The translations under genes and the position numbers were made by a program. From contig NZ_BOOW01000027.1 in NCBI RefSeq assembly GCF_016863435.1, positions 62,001-126,000 of the forward strand: a DNA stretch of 64,000 nt. The letters are read 5' to 3'. Shown here in pieces: positions 18,391-27,140 of the stretch. Every line of letters begins with the position of its first letter. The stretch's first letter is position 1. The notes under the pieces are model-generated. The model was not told the DNA's origin. It saw nothing but the letters and a program-made list of their open reading frames with translations, and searched no databases. Source of the DNA: Sinosporangium siamense (GTDB lineage: Bacteria > Actinomycetota > Actinomycetes > Streptosporangiales > Streptosporangiaceae).

Positions 18391-20414
18391 ACACCTATCC
18401 CTTCACCGCGGTCGTCGGCATGGACGACCTCAAACTCGCCCTCATCCTCAACGCCGTCTCCCCCCGCGTCGGCGGCGTGCTCGTCCGCGGCGAGAAGGGC
18501 ACCGCCAAGTCGACCATCGTGCGTGCCCTCGCCGCCCTGCTGCCTGCCGTCCACGTAGTACGCGGCTGCCGCTTCTCCTGCGACCCCGCCGCCCCCGACC
18601 CCGGCTGCCCCGACGGCCCCCACGAGACCGCCGCCGACAGCGGCCAGATGCGCCCCGCCGCCCTCGTCGAACTCCCCGTCGGCGCCTCAGAGGACCGCCT
18701 CGCCGGATCACTCGACCTGGAACGCGCCCTCACCGAAGGCGTCAAAGCCTTCGAACCCGGCCTCCTGGCCGCCGCCCACCGCGGAGTGCTCTACGTCGAC
18801 GAGGTCAACCTGCTCCACGACCACCTCGTCGACCTGCTGCTCGACGCCGCCGCCCTCGGCACCTGCTACGTCGAACGCGAAGGCGTCTCGGTGCGGCACG
18901 CCGCCAGGTTCCTCCTCGTCGGCACCATGAACCCCGAAGAGGGGGAATTGCGGCCCCAACTGCTCGACCGTTTCGGCCTGACCGTCGAGGTGCGCGCCCC
19001 GCGCGACCCAGAGCCTCGGGCGGAGGTCGTACGGCGACGCCTCGCCTTCGACGCCGACCCCGAAACCTTCGTTGCCCGGTGGCAAGACGCCGAACACGAC
19101 CTCGCCGCCCGCATCGCCGACGCCAGGGCCAGAGTCGCCGGCGTGGCCCTCCCCGACAACGCCCTCCGCCAGATCGCCGCCGTCTGCGCCGGCTTCGAAG
19201 TCGACGGCCTCCGCGCCGACCTCGTCACCGCCAACGCCGCCATCGCCCACGCCGCCTGGCGCGGCGGCGAGACCGTGACGGCGGAAGACGTACGGCAGGC
19301 AGCCCGCCTGGCCCTCCCGCACCGGCGACGGCGCAACCCCTTCGACGCCCCCGGGCTGGACGAGTCACTCCTCGACGACCTCCTCGACCAGACGACGGGT
19401 GAGGACCCCGACGACGAGCCCCCGGCCGGCCCGGGCGGCGATGGCGGCCCGGACGGCGGCGGCACTCCACCCGGGCAGGGCCCCGGCCCGGAGCAGGCAC
19501 CCGAAGACGCTACCCCTCAGGACACGGTCCCGCCCAAGCCCCCAAGGCAGCCTCCCGCCGACACCCAGGAGAGCCGGAAGCCGGAAGGCTCCGCCCCAGG
19601 TGAATCCATCGCCGCCGCGGCCGAGCCGTACCGAGTCCGCCCCTTGCGCGTGCCCGGCATCGGCGAAGGCGCCGAAGGCCGTCGCTCCCGCGCCCGCACC
19701 GGCAAAGGCCGCATCACCGCCTCCCGCCCACCCCAGGGCCGCCTGCAGTCCCCCCACCTCCTCGCCACCCTCCGCGCCGCCGCCCCCCACCAGCACGAAC
19801 GCGGCCGTACCGGCACCGGACTCATCGTGGAACCCGGCGACCTGCGCGAAGCCGTACGGGAAGGCATGGAGAGCAACCTGGTCCTTTTCGTCGTCGACGC
19901 CAGCGGATCCATGGCCGCCCGCAAACGCATGACCGAGGTGAAAGGCGCGGTGCTGAGCCTCCTGCTCGACGCCTACCAGCGCCGGGACAAGGTCGGCCTC
20001 ATCACCTTCCGAGGCACCACGGCCACCCTCGCCCTCCCCCCGACCTCCTCCGTGGAAGCCGGCGCCGCCCGCCTCCGCGAACTCCCCACCGGCGGCCGCA
20101 CCCCCCTGGCCGCCGCCCTCCTGAAAGCCGCCGATGTCCTTCGCATCGAACGCATGCGCGACCCCTCCCGCCGCCCCCTCCTCATCGTCGTCACCGACGG
20201 CCGAACCACCTCCGGCACCGTCCACGACGTCCACCGCGCCGCCGCCCACCTCACCGGCACCCCCGCCGTAGTGGTCGACTGCGAAACCGGCCCCATCCGC
20301 CTCGGCCTCGCCACTGCCCTCGCCACCCACCTGCACGCCGAATCGATCCCCCTGGCAGGCCTCGCCGCCGGCGGCCTGGCCGGCATGGTCCGCGACCGCC
20401 GCCGCGCGGCCTGA
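18387..20414 (+). CDS. ChlI/ChlD-type AAA-VWA chelatase subunit (putative cobaltochelatase)
   Basis: This 675-residue fusion joins an N-terminal AAA+ ATPase like magnesium chelatase subunit I and a C-terminal von Willebrand A domain like subunit D. Walker A is GEKGTAKST (residues 35-43). RGVLYVDEVNLL is Walker B. A Pro/Gly-rich acidic linker spans about residues 325-420. The metal-binding MIDAS is DASGSM near residue 504 with TGGRTPLA after it. In B12 clusters this protein works with CobN to insert cobalt, and its place after cbtBA supports that. No cobN lies in the window. The GTG start at 18387 has GGAGGG just upstream. Downstream the cobalamin genes resume only at 22717. Confidence 0.88.
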   Translation: MNTYPFTAVVGMDDLKLALILNAVSPRVGGVLVRGEKGTAKSTIVRALAALLPAVHVVRGCRFSCDPAAPDPGCPDGPHETAADSGQMRPAALVELPVGASEDRLAGSLDLERALTEGVKAFEPGLLAAAHRGVLYVDEVNLLHDHLVDLLLDAAALGTCYVEREGVSVRHAARFLLVGTMNPEEGELRPQLLDRFGLTVEVRAPRDPEPRAEVVRRRLAFDADPETFVARWQDAEHDLAARIADARARVAGVALPDNALRQIAAVCAGFEVDGLRADLVTANAAIAHAAWRGGETVTAEDVRQAARLALPHRRRRNPFDAPGLDESLLDDLLDQTTGEDPDDEPPAGPGGDGGPDGGGTPPGQGPGPEQAPEDATPQDTVPPKPPRQPPADTQESRKPEGSAPGESIAAAAEPYRVRPLRVPGIGEGAEGRRSRARTGKGRITASRPPQGRLQSPHLLATLRAAAPHQHERGRTGTGLIVEPGDLREAVREGMESNLVLFVVDASGSMAARKRMTEVKGAVLSLLLDAYQRRDKVGLITFRGTTATLALPPTSSVEAGAARLRELPTGGRTPLAAALLKAADVLRIERMRDPSRRPLLIVVTDGRTTSGTVHDVHRAAAHLTGTPAVVVDCETGPIRLGLATALATHLHAESIPLAGLAAGGLAGMVRDRRRAA

Positions 20415-20489
20415 CCGGCCGCTTGTGGCTCACGGGTTCGCCGGACGACATCGCGAATTTCCCGGAGATTGCCAGGCCCGGGATCCCGG

Positions 20490-20939
20490 TCAGAAGACGT
20501 AGTGGGAGAAGCCCGCGGCCTCGGCCTCCTTCGCCGTGCAAAAGAACGTCCCGTCGAACGGCGTCACCCAGTAGTCCTCGTTCCCGGGGAGGTTGTAGCT
20601 CATGGCGGCCGCGAAGCCGCTGGCGACGACGGGCAGGCCACCGCACCTGACCACGTGGTACGGATAACGGGTCATCGGGTCGACCAGCGGCGTGACCGAC
20701 GCGATCGCGTATACGGCTGCGGCCGCTACCAGCGCGCGCAGCCAGTCCGGCCGAAAGCGCAACAGGGCGAGCGGGATCAGGCCTACCAGGTAGGCCAGCA
20801 CGAACAGCAGCAGGTACGGCACCGAGAACAGCACCCACGGCCGGCCCCGTAACGCGACGATCATTGCGACCAGGCCCAGCGCGGGCAGGCCCATGACGAA
20901 CGCGGCCAACCACGCGCTCGCTCGTTGAAATGACCTCAT
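20490..20939 (-). CDS. Small membrane protein of unknown function
   Basis: This 149-residue protein has three hydrophobic spans (about residues 10-30, 35-57 and 68-85). A C-terminal soluble tail follows, with CGGLPV, NLPGNEDYWVTPFDG and two cysteines. I do not recognise the family. It lies on the opposite strand inside the cobalamin run and is probably part of an insertion between the chelatase gene and cobO. Confidence 0.55.
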   Translation of the reverse strand: MRSFQRASAWLAAFVMGLPALGLVAMIVALRGRPWVLFSVPYLLLFVLAYLVGLIPLALLRFRPDWLRALVAAAAVYAIASVTPLVDPMTRYPYHVVRCGGLPVVASGFAAAMSYNLPGNEDYWVTPFDGTFFCTAKEAEAAGFSHYVF

Positions 20940-21328
20940 GCACGGTAGGAACGATCAGGTCCCGCGGTTTGGTTCTCAGGCCGGGCCAGAGAACTCCCGG
21001 ACTAGACATGGCGGGCGTCCTTCCCGGGATCGCACTGGCCGCCCGGGGAGGGACGCCCAGCGGTGACCACCTCGCTAGGCTGACTGCCACCAGCAAACGA
21101 TCACCTGTGTTGCGGCGATCCCGTGAATGCGCCTCAGTGACCGGGGCTTTCTGGTGCCGGGCCCGGTCGACGCCGGCCGAGCCGAGCCGCTGCGGCGGGC
21201 TGACATGGCTTACGAACGACATGTAGCCACTTATTAAAAGTGCCGGTCAAAGACCGTCTTTGATGGGTTTCGCGAGCTTTCTGTAGAGCAACACCACACC
21301 GAAGGGGAGTCACGGGGAGGTTGACGAC
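20940..21328. other. 389-base intergenic region with one palindrome
   Basis: No gene is supported here. The right part (from about 21230) is AT-richer and holds the 17-base palindrome at 21247-21263 and the ribosome site of the CBS gene. The remainder has no structure I can identify. Confidence 0.5.
21247..21263. promoter_or_regulatory. 17-bp palindrome upstream of CBS-domain gene
   Basis: TCAAAGACCGTCTTTGA is a perfect 8+1+8 palindrome, 65 bases upstream of the CBS gene start. It is operator-like. It does not match the DosR consensus (GGGACT/AGTCCC type), which controls similar CBS proteins in mycobacteria. Confidence 0.5.
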
Positions 21329-21754
21329 ATGACGACAGCGCGTGATGTTATGCATCGTGGGTGTGAGTGTCTGCAGATCAACGAGACCGCTCACGCGGCG
21401 GCTCGCCGGATGGCGGAGCTGGATGTCGGCGCACTGCCGGTCTGCGGAGAGGGAGGCCGGCTCGTAGGCATCGTCACCGATCGCGACATCGTCGTGAAAT
21501 GCATCGCGAAAGGCAGGAACCCGGCCGCGGTCGCCGCAGGGGAGCTCATCGAGCAGACAAGCGTGTGGTCCATCGACGCGAACGCCGACGTCGACGAGGT
21601 TCTGCACCAGATGCTCGAGCACAAGATACGTCGCCTACCGGTGCTGGAGAACGAGAAACTGGTCGGAATCATCAGCCAGGCCGATCTCGCGGCGAAGCTG
21701 CCCCAGGAAAAGGTCGGCGAGCTCGTGGAGGCCATCTCGGCCACCTCTCACTGA
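21329..21754 (+). CDS. Two-CBS-domain protein (HRP1-like)
   Basis: This 141-residue stand-alone pair of CBS domains has repeats at about residues 8-62 and 75-132. Both carry the typical (R/K)xLPV-(V/L)xG(I/V)(I/V) pattern: VGALPVCGEGGRLVGIVTDRD and RRLPVLENEKLVGIISQADL. It resembles mycobacterial hypoxic response protein 1. Such proteins bind adenosine nucleotides or act in stress responses; the ligand is unknown here. The ATG start at 21329 has GGGGAGG at 21314-21320. It has its own promoter region with a palindrome. Confidence 0.85.
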   Translation: MTTARDVMHRGCECLQINETAHAAARRMAELDVGALPVCGEGGRLVGIVTDRDIVVKCIAKGRNPAAVAAGELIEQTSVWSIDANADVDEVLHQMLEHKIRRLPVLENEKLVGIISQADLAAKLPQEKVGELVEAISATSH

Positions 21755-21865
21755 CACAAGGCCTGTGGGCTGTGGAGGCCTTGCACAGCTGCGGAACTTG
21801 GACCAGACGAGATTCCCCGGATCAAGCATTAACTAAAGATCAGGGAGAAGCCGCCAGGGCAGATC

Positions 21866-22560
21866 GTGACGCGTGCTCTGGGGGATCCTCCCATCCCGGT
21901 CTCCTGGCACATGACCCGCCGGGCCAAACTCATGGACCATCCGCAAAAGATCAGTCAGCACGAGCCCGCCATCGCCGCACGGTCCGACGACGTCGCGGCG
22001 CTCGCGGTCGCCTTCCGCGCTCTGCGCCGGCGCAGGATGGTCATCACCGGCGGGGCAGGCACGGGCAAGACCACGCTGGCCATTCAGCTCCTGCTGGAAC
22101 TGATCGAGACGCGGGAGAGCGAGGATCCGGTGCCGGTGCTGCTGCCGGTCGCCGATTGGGATATCGAGGTGTATCCGCGCTTTCAGGATTGGGTGGCCAC
22201 CCGCGTGCGCACCGACTACGCCGCCCTGCGCGCGTGGGGAAAGGGGCCCGACGGCACCGACCTGCTGGCGCGGCGCGGGCAGATCCTCGCCGTCCTCGAC
22301 GGCCTGGACGAGCTGCCCGAGCCGGCTTGCGCCGCGGTGATCGGCAAGCTGTCCCGCACTCTGGGGGAACGAGACCAAGTGATCATCACCTCCAGGACCA
22401 CCGAATACTCCCGGGCCGTCGCCGGCGCGCAACGCCCGCTGAGAGCTGCGGCGGTCATCGTGCCCAGGGAGCTGAAGCCGGAGGTGGTGGCCGACTACTT
22501 GCGCGAGTCCCTGCCGCCGTCCGCTCCGCGGCCGTGGGAAGACGTGCTGAGGGCAGTCGG
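21866..22560 (+). pseudogene. NACHT-type NTPase remnant
   Basis: The readable part has NACHT/STAND ATPase motifs: RMVITGGAGTGKTTLAIQLL (Walker A), LAVLDGLDELPEP (Walker B with the double acid), VIITSRTTEYSRAV (sensor-like), and a winged region up to about PWEDVL. Full-length relatives continue for hundreds of residues with NACHT-associated and repeat domains. Here recognisable similarity stops near 22560 and the open frame runs on meaninglessly over the start of cobO to 22759. The start is also doubtful (GTG 21866). This looks like the stranded middle of a larger signalling or defence NTPase gene. Confidence 0.6.
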
Positions 22561-22716
22561 CATCTGCGGTATCAGGGCGGACGGTGTGGCTCCCCTAAAT
22601 CGCTCCATCCAACACCAATCCAGTGCCAATGGCCCCTCTAAGCTTGACGGGCGTCTGGCGCAGCAGGTCGCGGGCGCGGATCGGAAGCTGCCGTATTACA
22701 CGAGAAGAGGGTGCAC

Positions 22717-23319
22717 ATGCCGCAGGGGAAGCCGTCCGTGGTGCCGGAGGACGGGTTGACGACACGGCAGCGCCGTACCCGGCCTCTGGTCATGGTGCAC
22801 ACCGGGCCGGGGAAGGGGAAGTCGACGGCGGCCTTCGGGACTGCGTTGCGGGCTTGGAACCAGGGGTGGGCCGTTGGTGTGTTCCAGTTCGTGAAGTCGG
22901 CCAAGTGGAAGGTCGGTGAGGAGCGGGCGCTGCGGGTGCTGGGGGACTCCGGCGAGGGCGGCACGGTGGTGTGGCACAAGATGGGGGAGGGCTGGTCGTG
23001 GATCCAGCGGCCCGGTGCGGAAGAGGACCACGCCGCTGATGCGCGTGAGGGGTGGGAGCAGATCAAGCGTGATCTTGCTGCGGGGACCTATCGGCTTTAT
23101 GTCTTGGACGAGTTCACCTATCCCATCAAGTGGGGGTGGATCGACGTCGACGATGTGGTGGCGACGCTTGCGGGCCGACCCGGTTCACAGCACGTTGTGA
23201 TCACCGGGCGCGACGCTCACCCGGATCTTCTGGCCGCTGCCGACCTCGTCACCGAGATGACCAAGGTCAAACACCCCATGGACGCAGGGCAGAAGGGGCA
23301 GCGAGGGATCGAGTGGTGA
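22717..23319 (+). CDS. cobO: Cob(I)yrinic acid a,c-diamide adenosyltransferase CobO
   Basis: CobO (BtuR/CobA-type) transfers the adenosyl group of ATP to Co(I) corrinoid, forming the Co-C bond of adenosylcobalamin precursors. The 200-residue protein has P-loop HTGPGKGKST (residues 28-37), then ALRAWNQGWAVGVFQFVKS, LDEFTYPIKWGW and VVITGRDAHPDLL, all family hallmarks. The start ATG 22717 has AGAGGG six bases before it; an in-frame GTG at 22711 is less likely. cobB follows about 110 bases downstream. The upstream sequence has been replaced by the NACHT remnant, so its original promoter may be lost. Confidence 0.95.
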   Translation: MPQGKPSVVPEDGLTTRQRRTRPLVMVHTGPGKGKSTAAFGTALRAWNQGWAVGVFQFVKSAKWKVGEERALRVLGDSGEGGTVVWHKMGEGWSWIQRPGAEEDHAADAREGWEQIKRDLAAGTYRLYVLDEFTYPIKWGWIDVDDVVATLAGRPGSQHVVITGRDAHPDLLAAADLVTEMTKVKHPMDAGQKGQRGIEW

Positions 23320-23428
23320 TTTATCCGGTCCGCGTGGTGGGGCAAGACGGCCGGTTCTCACGCCATGACATATGGGAGTCCCGGGTAGTGAAGCGTGGCA
23401 TGGCGGATGCGAGTGCCGAGGATGCGGG

Positions 23429-24838
23429 ATGGTAGCCGTTCCGCGGCTTGTCATCGCCGCGCCGGCTTCGGGGACGGGGAAGACGACGGTCGCGACCGGG
23501 CTGATGGCCGCGCTCACTGCACGTGGCCAAAAGGTGTCCCCGCACAAAGTCGGTCCCGACTACATCGATCCTGGCTATCACGCCCTCGCCACCGGCCGCC
23601 CCGGACGCAATCTTGACCCGTGGCTGCAGAGCGAAGACCTCATCGGCCCCCTGTTCATGCACGGTACGGCAGGAGCCGACATCGCCGTGATCGAGGGGGT
23701 CATGGGGCTGTACGACGGAGTGGTCGGCATGGGCGACTATGCCTCCACCGCCCATGTGGCCCGTATCCTCGATGCTCCTGTGGTGCTGGTCGTGAGTGCG
23801 GCCGGTCAGGCGCGCTCGGTCGCTGCTCTGGTGGCCGGGTTCGCCGGTTTCGATACGCGGGTGAGGCTGGGTGGGGTGATTCTCAACGGCCTGGGTTCCG
23901 AACGGCATGAGCATATCTGCCGTGACGCCCTCGCCGAGATCGGCATCCCGGTTCTTGGCGCCATACGGAAAACTCCGGACATTGCCACGCCGTCCCGCCA
24001 TTTGGGTCTGATCCCGGTGGCCGAGCGCCGCAGCGACGCCCTTGAGACCGTGCATGCCCTTGGTGAGTTGATCGCCGCCTCATGCGACCTTCCCGAGCTT
24101 GTCCGGCTGGCGCACACCGCCCCCAGTCTCAACGCCCATGCGTGGGACCCGGCAGAGGCCCTCGTCACGCAGGGAACGTCCATAGGGCCCGTCCCGAGCC
24201 GAACCACAGGTGAGAGGACGAATTCGGCCTCCTCGCCTGGATGTGAGGTCGCGGGTGCGGTGAGGCCGATTGTGGCGGTCGCGGGGGGACCTGCGTTCAC
24301 CTTCGGCTATGTGGAGCAGGTCGAGCTGCTCACCGCCGCGGGGGCGGAGATCGTGGTCTTCGACCCTCTGCGGGACGATGCCCTCCCTGAGGGGGTGCAC
24401 GCGCTTGTCATCGGCGGTGGATTCCCCGAGGTCTACGCCGCCGAGCTCTCCGCCAACGAGCCGCTGAGAAAGAGCGTGGCCGCCTTCGACGGCGCCATCG
24501 CCGCCGAGTGCGCCGGTCTGCTCTACCTCTGCCGCGATCTCGACGGCGCCCCCATGTGCGGGGTCGTCGACGCCTCGGCCACCATGACCAAACGCCTCAC
24601 CCTTGGCTATCGCGACGCGGTCGCCGCCCGCGACACCGCCCTGACCCGCGAGGGCGAGCGCTATCGCGGCCACGAGTTCCACCGCACGATCGTGACCCCC
24701 GCATCAGACTCTCCTGCCGTGTTCCGCTGGCGTGACGGAGCAGACGGGTTCGCCCGTGGGCGAGTTGTGGCCTCCTATCTTCACTTGCACTGGACGGCCA
24801 CCCCGCACCTTGCTCTCCGTCTCCTCGCCGACGGCTGA
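23429..24838 (+). CDS. cobB: Cobyrinate/hydrogenobyrinate a,c-diamide synthase CobB (CbiA family)
   Basis: This ATP-dependent glutamine amidotransferase amidates side chains a and c of the corrin ring. The 469-residue product has an N-terminal dethiobiotin-synthetase-like ATPase domain (SGTGKTT near residue 16; GPDYIDPGYH; EGVMGLYDG) and a C-terminal class-I glutaminase domain. That domain has the nucleophile Cys in AAECAGLLYLC and the His in RGHEFHRT. A 40-residue low-conservation linker (about residues 240-280) joins them. The ATG at 23429 is chosen because it directly precedes the conserved start VPRLVIAAP and has GAGGA six bases upstream. Confidence 0.95.
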   Translation: MVAVPRLVIAAPASGTGKTTVATGLMAALTARGQKVSPHKVGPDYIDPGYHALATGRPGRNLDPWLQSEDLIGPLFMHGTAGADIAVIEGVMGLYDGVVGMGDYASTAHVARILDAPVVLVVSAAGQARSVAALVAGFAGFDTRVRLGGVILNGLGSERHEHICRDALAEIGIPVLGAIRKTPDIATPSRHLGLIPVAERRSDALETVHALGELIAASCDLPELVRLAHTAPSLNAHAWDPAEALVTQGTSIGPVPSRTTGERTNSASSPGCEVAGAVRPIVAVAGGPAFTFGYVEQVELLTAAGAEIVVFDPLRDDALPEGVHALVIGGGFPEVYAAELSANEPLRKSVAAFDGAIAAECAGLLYLCRDLDGAPMCGVVDASATMTKRLTLGYRDAVAARDTALTREGERYRGHEFHRTIVTPASDSPAVFRWRDGADGFARGRVVASYLHLHWTATPHLALRLLADG

Positions 24839-24853
24839 GCGGGGAGCGGGGAG

Positions 24854-25040
24854 GTGAACGTCGACTCCACCTTCTGCCGGGCCCACTGGCACGCCGCCGG
24901 AGGGTCGAAAAGGGGTCCTGCAATAGGAGCCGCCCGGAGGCATCGCCGTCGAGCCAATCACCTCAAGTGCAGGTATCGACAATCTTGCCATCCGCTACGA
25001 GGCACCCACGCTGGTCGCAGTCCTCAAGGAGTGGCTGTAA
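24854..25040 (+). mobile_element. IS5-family transposase remnant
   Basis: The first codons after GTG 24854 read VNVDSTFCRAHWHAAG, the strand around the first catalytic Asp of IS5-type DDE transposases (consensus VxVDSTxxRAHQHAAG). After a frame change the segment ending at TAA 25038-25040 reads DNLAIRYEAPTLVAVLKEWL, like the conserved transposase C-terminus. About 600 bases of the usual gene are missing and no terminal repeats are visible. It is a dead fragment. Confidence 0.7.
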
Positions 25041-25073
25041 CCGTTCACTGTGCGGATGCCTCAGCGAGCTTCA

Positions 25074-25508
25074 TCACTTCGCCTCGAAGGCTTGGGCGAC
25101 GGCCAGGCTGTCTTCATAGACATGGTGCCGGGTGACAAGGCCGTCCTCGACGGTGACGTGCAACGCGAAGCGAGCGCGATAGGCACGTCCGGTGGAGCGG
25201 GCGGTCTGACGGATCTCGCCGAGCACGACCGCGTCGCGGCCGTCGACGAGGATGCGCTCGATCTCGGTCGCCGCCTGCCCGGGCACGTGGTGCTCGGCGA
25301 GCTCGCGGTAGTGGGCGGCGGCGTCGGCGCGGGTGGAACGGTGGCGGATCCACGGGGTGGCGGTCCGGCCGTGCTCGGCCTCCGGCCAGTCCAGCTTCCA
25401 GTCGCCCGGCTCGGCATACATCTCAGCGATGCTCTCGGGGTCGCCCTCGCCGATCCGGCGCAACAGTTCCTCCACGACGGCGCGGGTGGTCGCGGGTGGC
25501 GTGGACAC
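25074..25508 (-). CDS. SnoaL-like (NTF2 fold) protein
   Basis: This 144-residue single-domain protein has the cone-shaped NTF2/ketosteroid-isomerase-like fold. The N-terminal helix reads VEELLRRIGEGDPESIAEMY, followed by the short DW and W motifs. The family pattern VEDGLVTRHHVYEDSLAVA closes the cavity. Members act as small cyclases or isomerases or have no known activity, so function stays open. It may form a two-gene unit with the VOC protein upstream (105 bases apart, same strand). Confidence 0.8.
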   Translation of the reverse strand: MSTPPATTRAVVEELLRRIGEGDPESIAEMYAEPGDWKLDWPEAEHGRTATPWIRHRSTRADAAAHYRELAEHHVPGQAATEIERILVDGRDAVVLGEIRQTARSTGRAYRARFALHVTVEDGLVTRHHVYEDSLAVAQAFEAK

Positions 25509-25613
25509 GATTGATCACTCCAGTCATATATCCGCGTCCGACCGACGCGGTGAGATCGGCACTCTCGCCGGTGCCGTCAGCTCCCGAGTAACGGCGTGGA
25601 ACGCCAAAAGGCC

Positions 25614-25985
25614 CTAGTTGGGCTCCTGGCTGATGTGGAAGTGGTTGCCCTCGTTGTCGGTGAAGACGGCCGACCAGCCCCACGACTCCTGGACCGGAGA
25701 CTGGGTGAAGGTGACGCCGCGGTCGGCGAGCTCGGCGCAGGTGGCCTTGATGTCCGGTGTCGAGAACAGGGCGTGGCCCATGGGGGAGGGGGCAGGGCTC
25801 TCGGCGGTGCGTTTGTGGAGGACGAGGCGGGCGCCGCCGCCGGGCGGGGTGACCTCGAGCCAGCGGATGTCGTCGCTGTAGGCGAGGTCGGTGGTGATAT
25901 CGCACCCCATCTTCTTGGTCCAGAAGTCGAGCGCCTGCTTCTGGTCGTCGACATAGATGGTGACCTTGCTGATGCCGTAGTTCAT
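25614..25985 (-). CDS. VOC-family (glyoxalase/bleomycin-resistance fold) protein
   Basis: This 123-residue vicinal-oxygen-chelate protein has two beta-alpha-beta-beta-beta modules. It begins YGISKVTIYVDDQKQALDFW and ends FTDNEGNHFHISQ. The likely metal ligands Glu and His of the second module are present (DNEGNHFHI). Relatives are dioxygenases, glyoxalases or drug-binding proteins; nothing here fixes the substrate. The start is ATG at 25985 with a GGAGG-like site (CAAGGAGGAGCG) just upstream. Confidence 0.85.
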   Translation of the reverse strand: MNYGISKVTIYVDDQKQALDFWTKKMGCDITTDLAYSDDIRWLEVTPPGGGARLVLHKRTAESPAPSPMGHALFSTPDIKATCAELADRGVTFTQSPVQESWGWSAVFTDNEGNHFHISQEPN

Positions 25986-26276
25986 CGCTCCTCCTTGGCT
26001 CCGAAGCTGTCCGTCCCGACGTTACCCTGCTCCCCCGACACTCCGCCGCTCTTTTCTCGAACCCGCATTCGACTTTAGGTGAGTTAAACGTACGTGCGCT
26101 CGGACAGGAAGGCGAGCGTCATAGGGCCCACGCCTCCGGGAGGCCACACGTAGCGGCGTGCATGGCGAGGGGTTGCAAGTGCGTCGAATACCCCTCATCA
26201 GGACACGCGAGGGCGCCAGGAACCCGGGCAACCGAAGCGCGAAAGCCCTGAGGGCGAATGAGGGTAAGAAGCTGAT

Positions 26277-27140
26277 CTACGTCGTAAAGGCGCTGGGCGG
26301 TACAGAAGGCAGCCGATGCGGTTCCACCGAGATCCCCGCCTCCCGCAGCAGTTCCCCCACCACGGCCGAAGCCTGCTCCACCGTGAACCGCCGGGCGGGG
26401 TCCCGCTGCAGCAACCCCTCAAGCACCGGCCACAGCGGCCCCGACTTCACGGGAGGCCGCGGCCCGGCCGCCATCATGCCGCTGAGCACCGTGACCACGT
26501 CGGCCCCGGGGAACGGGGGACACCCCTCCACCGCGTGATAGAGCGAGGCCCCGAACGACCACAGATCGGCAGCCGCCGTCGGAACCTCCCCCTGAAACCG
26601 CTCAGGCGCGATGAAAGCCGGCGCGGACGTCAAAGCCAGGGCCGTCCCGGCGTCACGTCCGATGCTCGCCAGGCCGAACTCGGACAAAAGTACGCGATTG
26701 CCGGTCAGCAGAATGGTGGCGGGGCTCAGACTCTCGTGGAACACGCCGAGCCCGTGGGCGTGCCGCAGCGCGCCGAGGAGCTGGAAGCCGATCCACGCCG
26801 CCCAGCGCGGCGGCAGGGGCCCCACGTGGAGCACGGTGTCGCGGAGGGACAGGCCCTCGACGAGCTCCGTCACGATCCAGAGGCGTCCGGCCTCCTCCAC
26901 GAGGTCGTGCACGGTGATGATCGCAGGGTGGCTCAGGCGGCCGGCGGAGCGCGCTTCGCGCAGGGCGCGGCGGCGGGCCTCCCGGGGGCCTGCGCCGTTC
27001 CTGGGCCGGGGCTCGATCTCCTTGATCGCGACGTCGCGGCGCAGGCGCAGGTCGTGAGCGCGCCAGACGACCTCGGCGACGCCTCGGTTGAGTCGCGACT
27101 TCACCTGGTAGCGATCTGCCAGGAGCTGTGCGCTCTCCAC
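26277..27140 (-). CDS. Ser/Thr protein kinase homologue lacking catalytic residues (probable pseudokinase)
   Basis: This 287-residue eukaryotic-type kinase fold keeps the ATP-anchoring Lys in RDVAIKEIE, a conserved Glu helix, APAFIAPERF in place of the APE motif and DLWSFGASLYH. The catalytic loop HRDLKPxN is degraded to HESLSPAT, so the general-base Asp, the Lys and the Asn are gone. DFG is changed to EFG. It has no transmembrane or sensor domain. It probably acts as a regulator or scaffold. GTG 27140 is preferred: GGAGG lies 8 bases upstream and the kinase fold begins 10 residues later. Longer upstream starts extend the frame to 27320 without recognisable content. The gene points away from pup. 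Confidence 0.8.
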   Translation of the reverse strand: MESAQLLADRYQVKSRLNRGVAEVVWRAHDLRLRRDVAIKEIEPRPRNGAGPREARRRALREARSAGRLSHPAIITVHDLVEEAGRLWIVTELVEGLSLRDTVLHVGPLPPRWAAWIGFQLLGALRHAHGLGVFHESLSPATILLTGNRVLLSEFGLASIGRDAGTALALTSAPAFIAPERFQGEVPTAAADLWSFGASLYHAVEGCPPFPGADVVTVLSGMMAAGPRPPVKSGPLWPVLEGLLQRDPARRFTVEQASAVVGELLREAGISVEPHRLPSVPPSAFTT

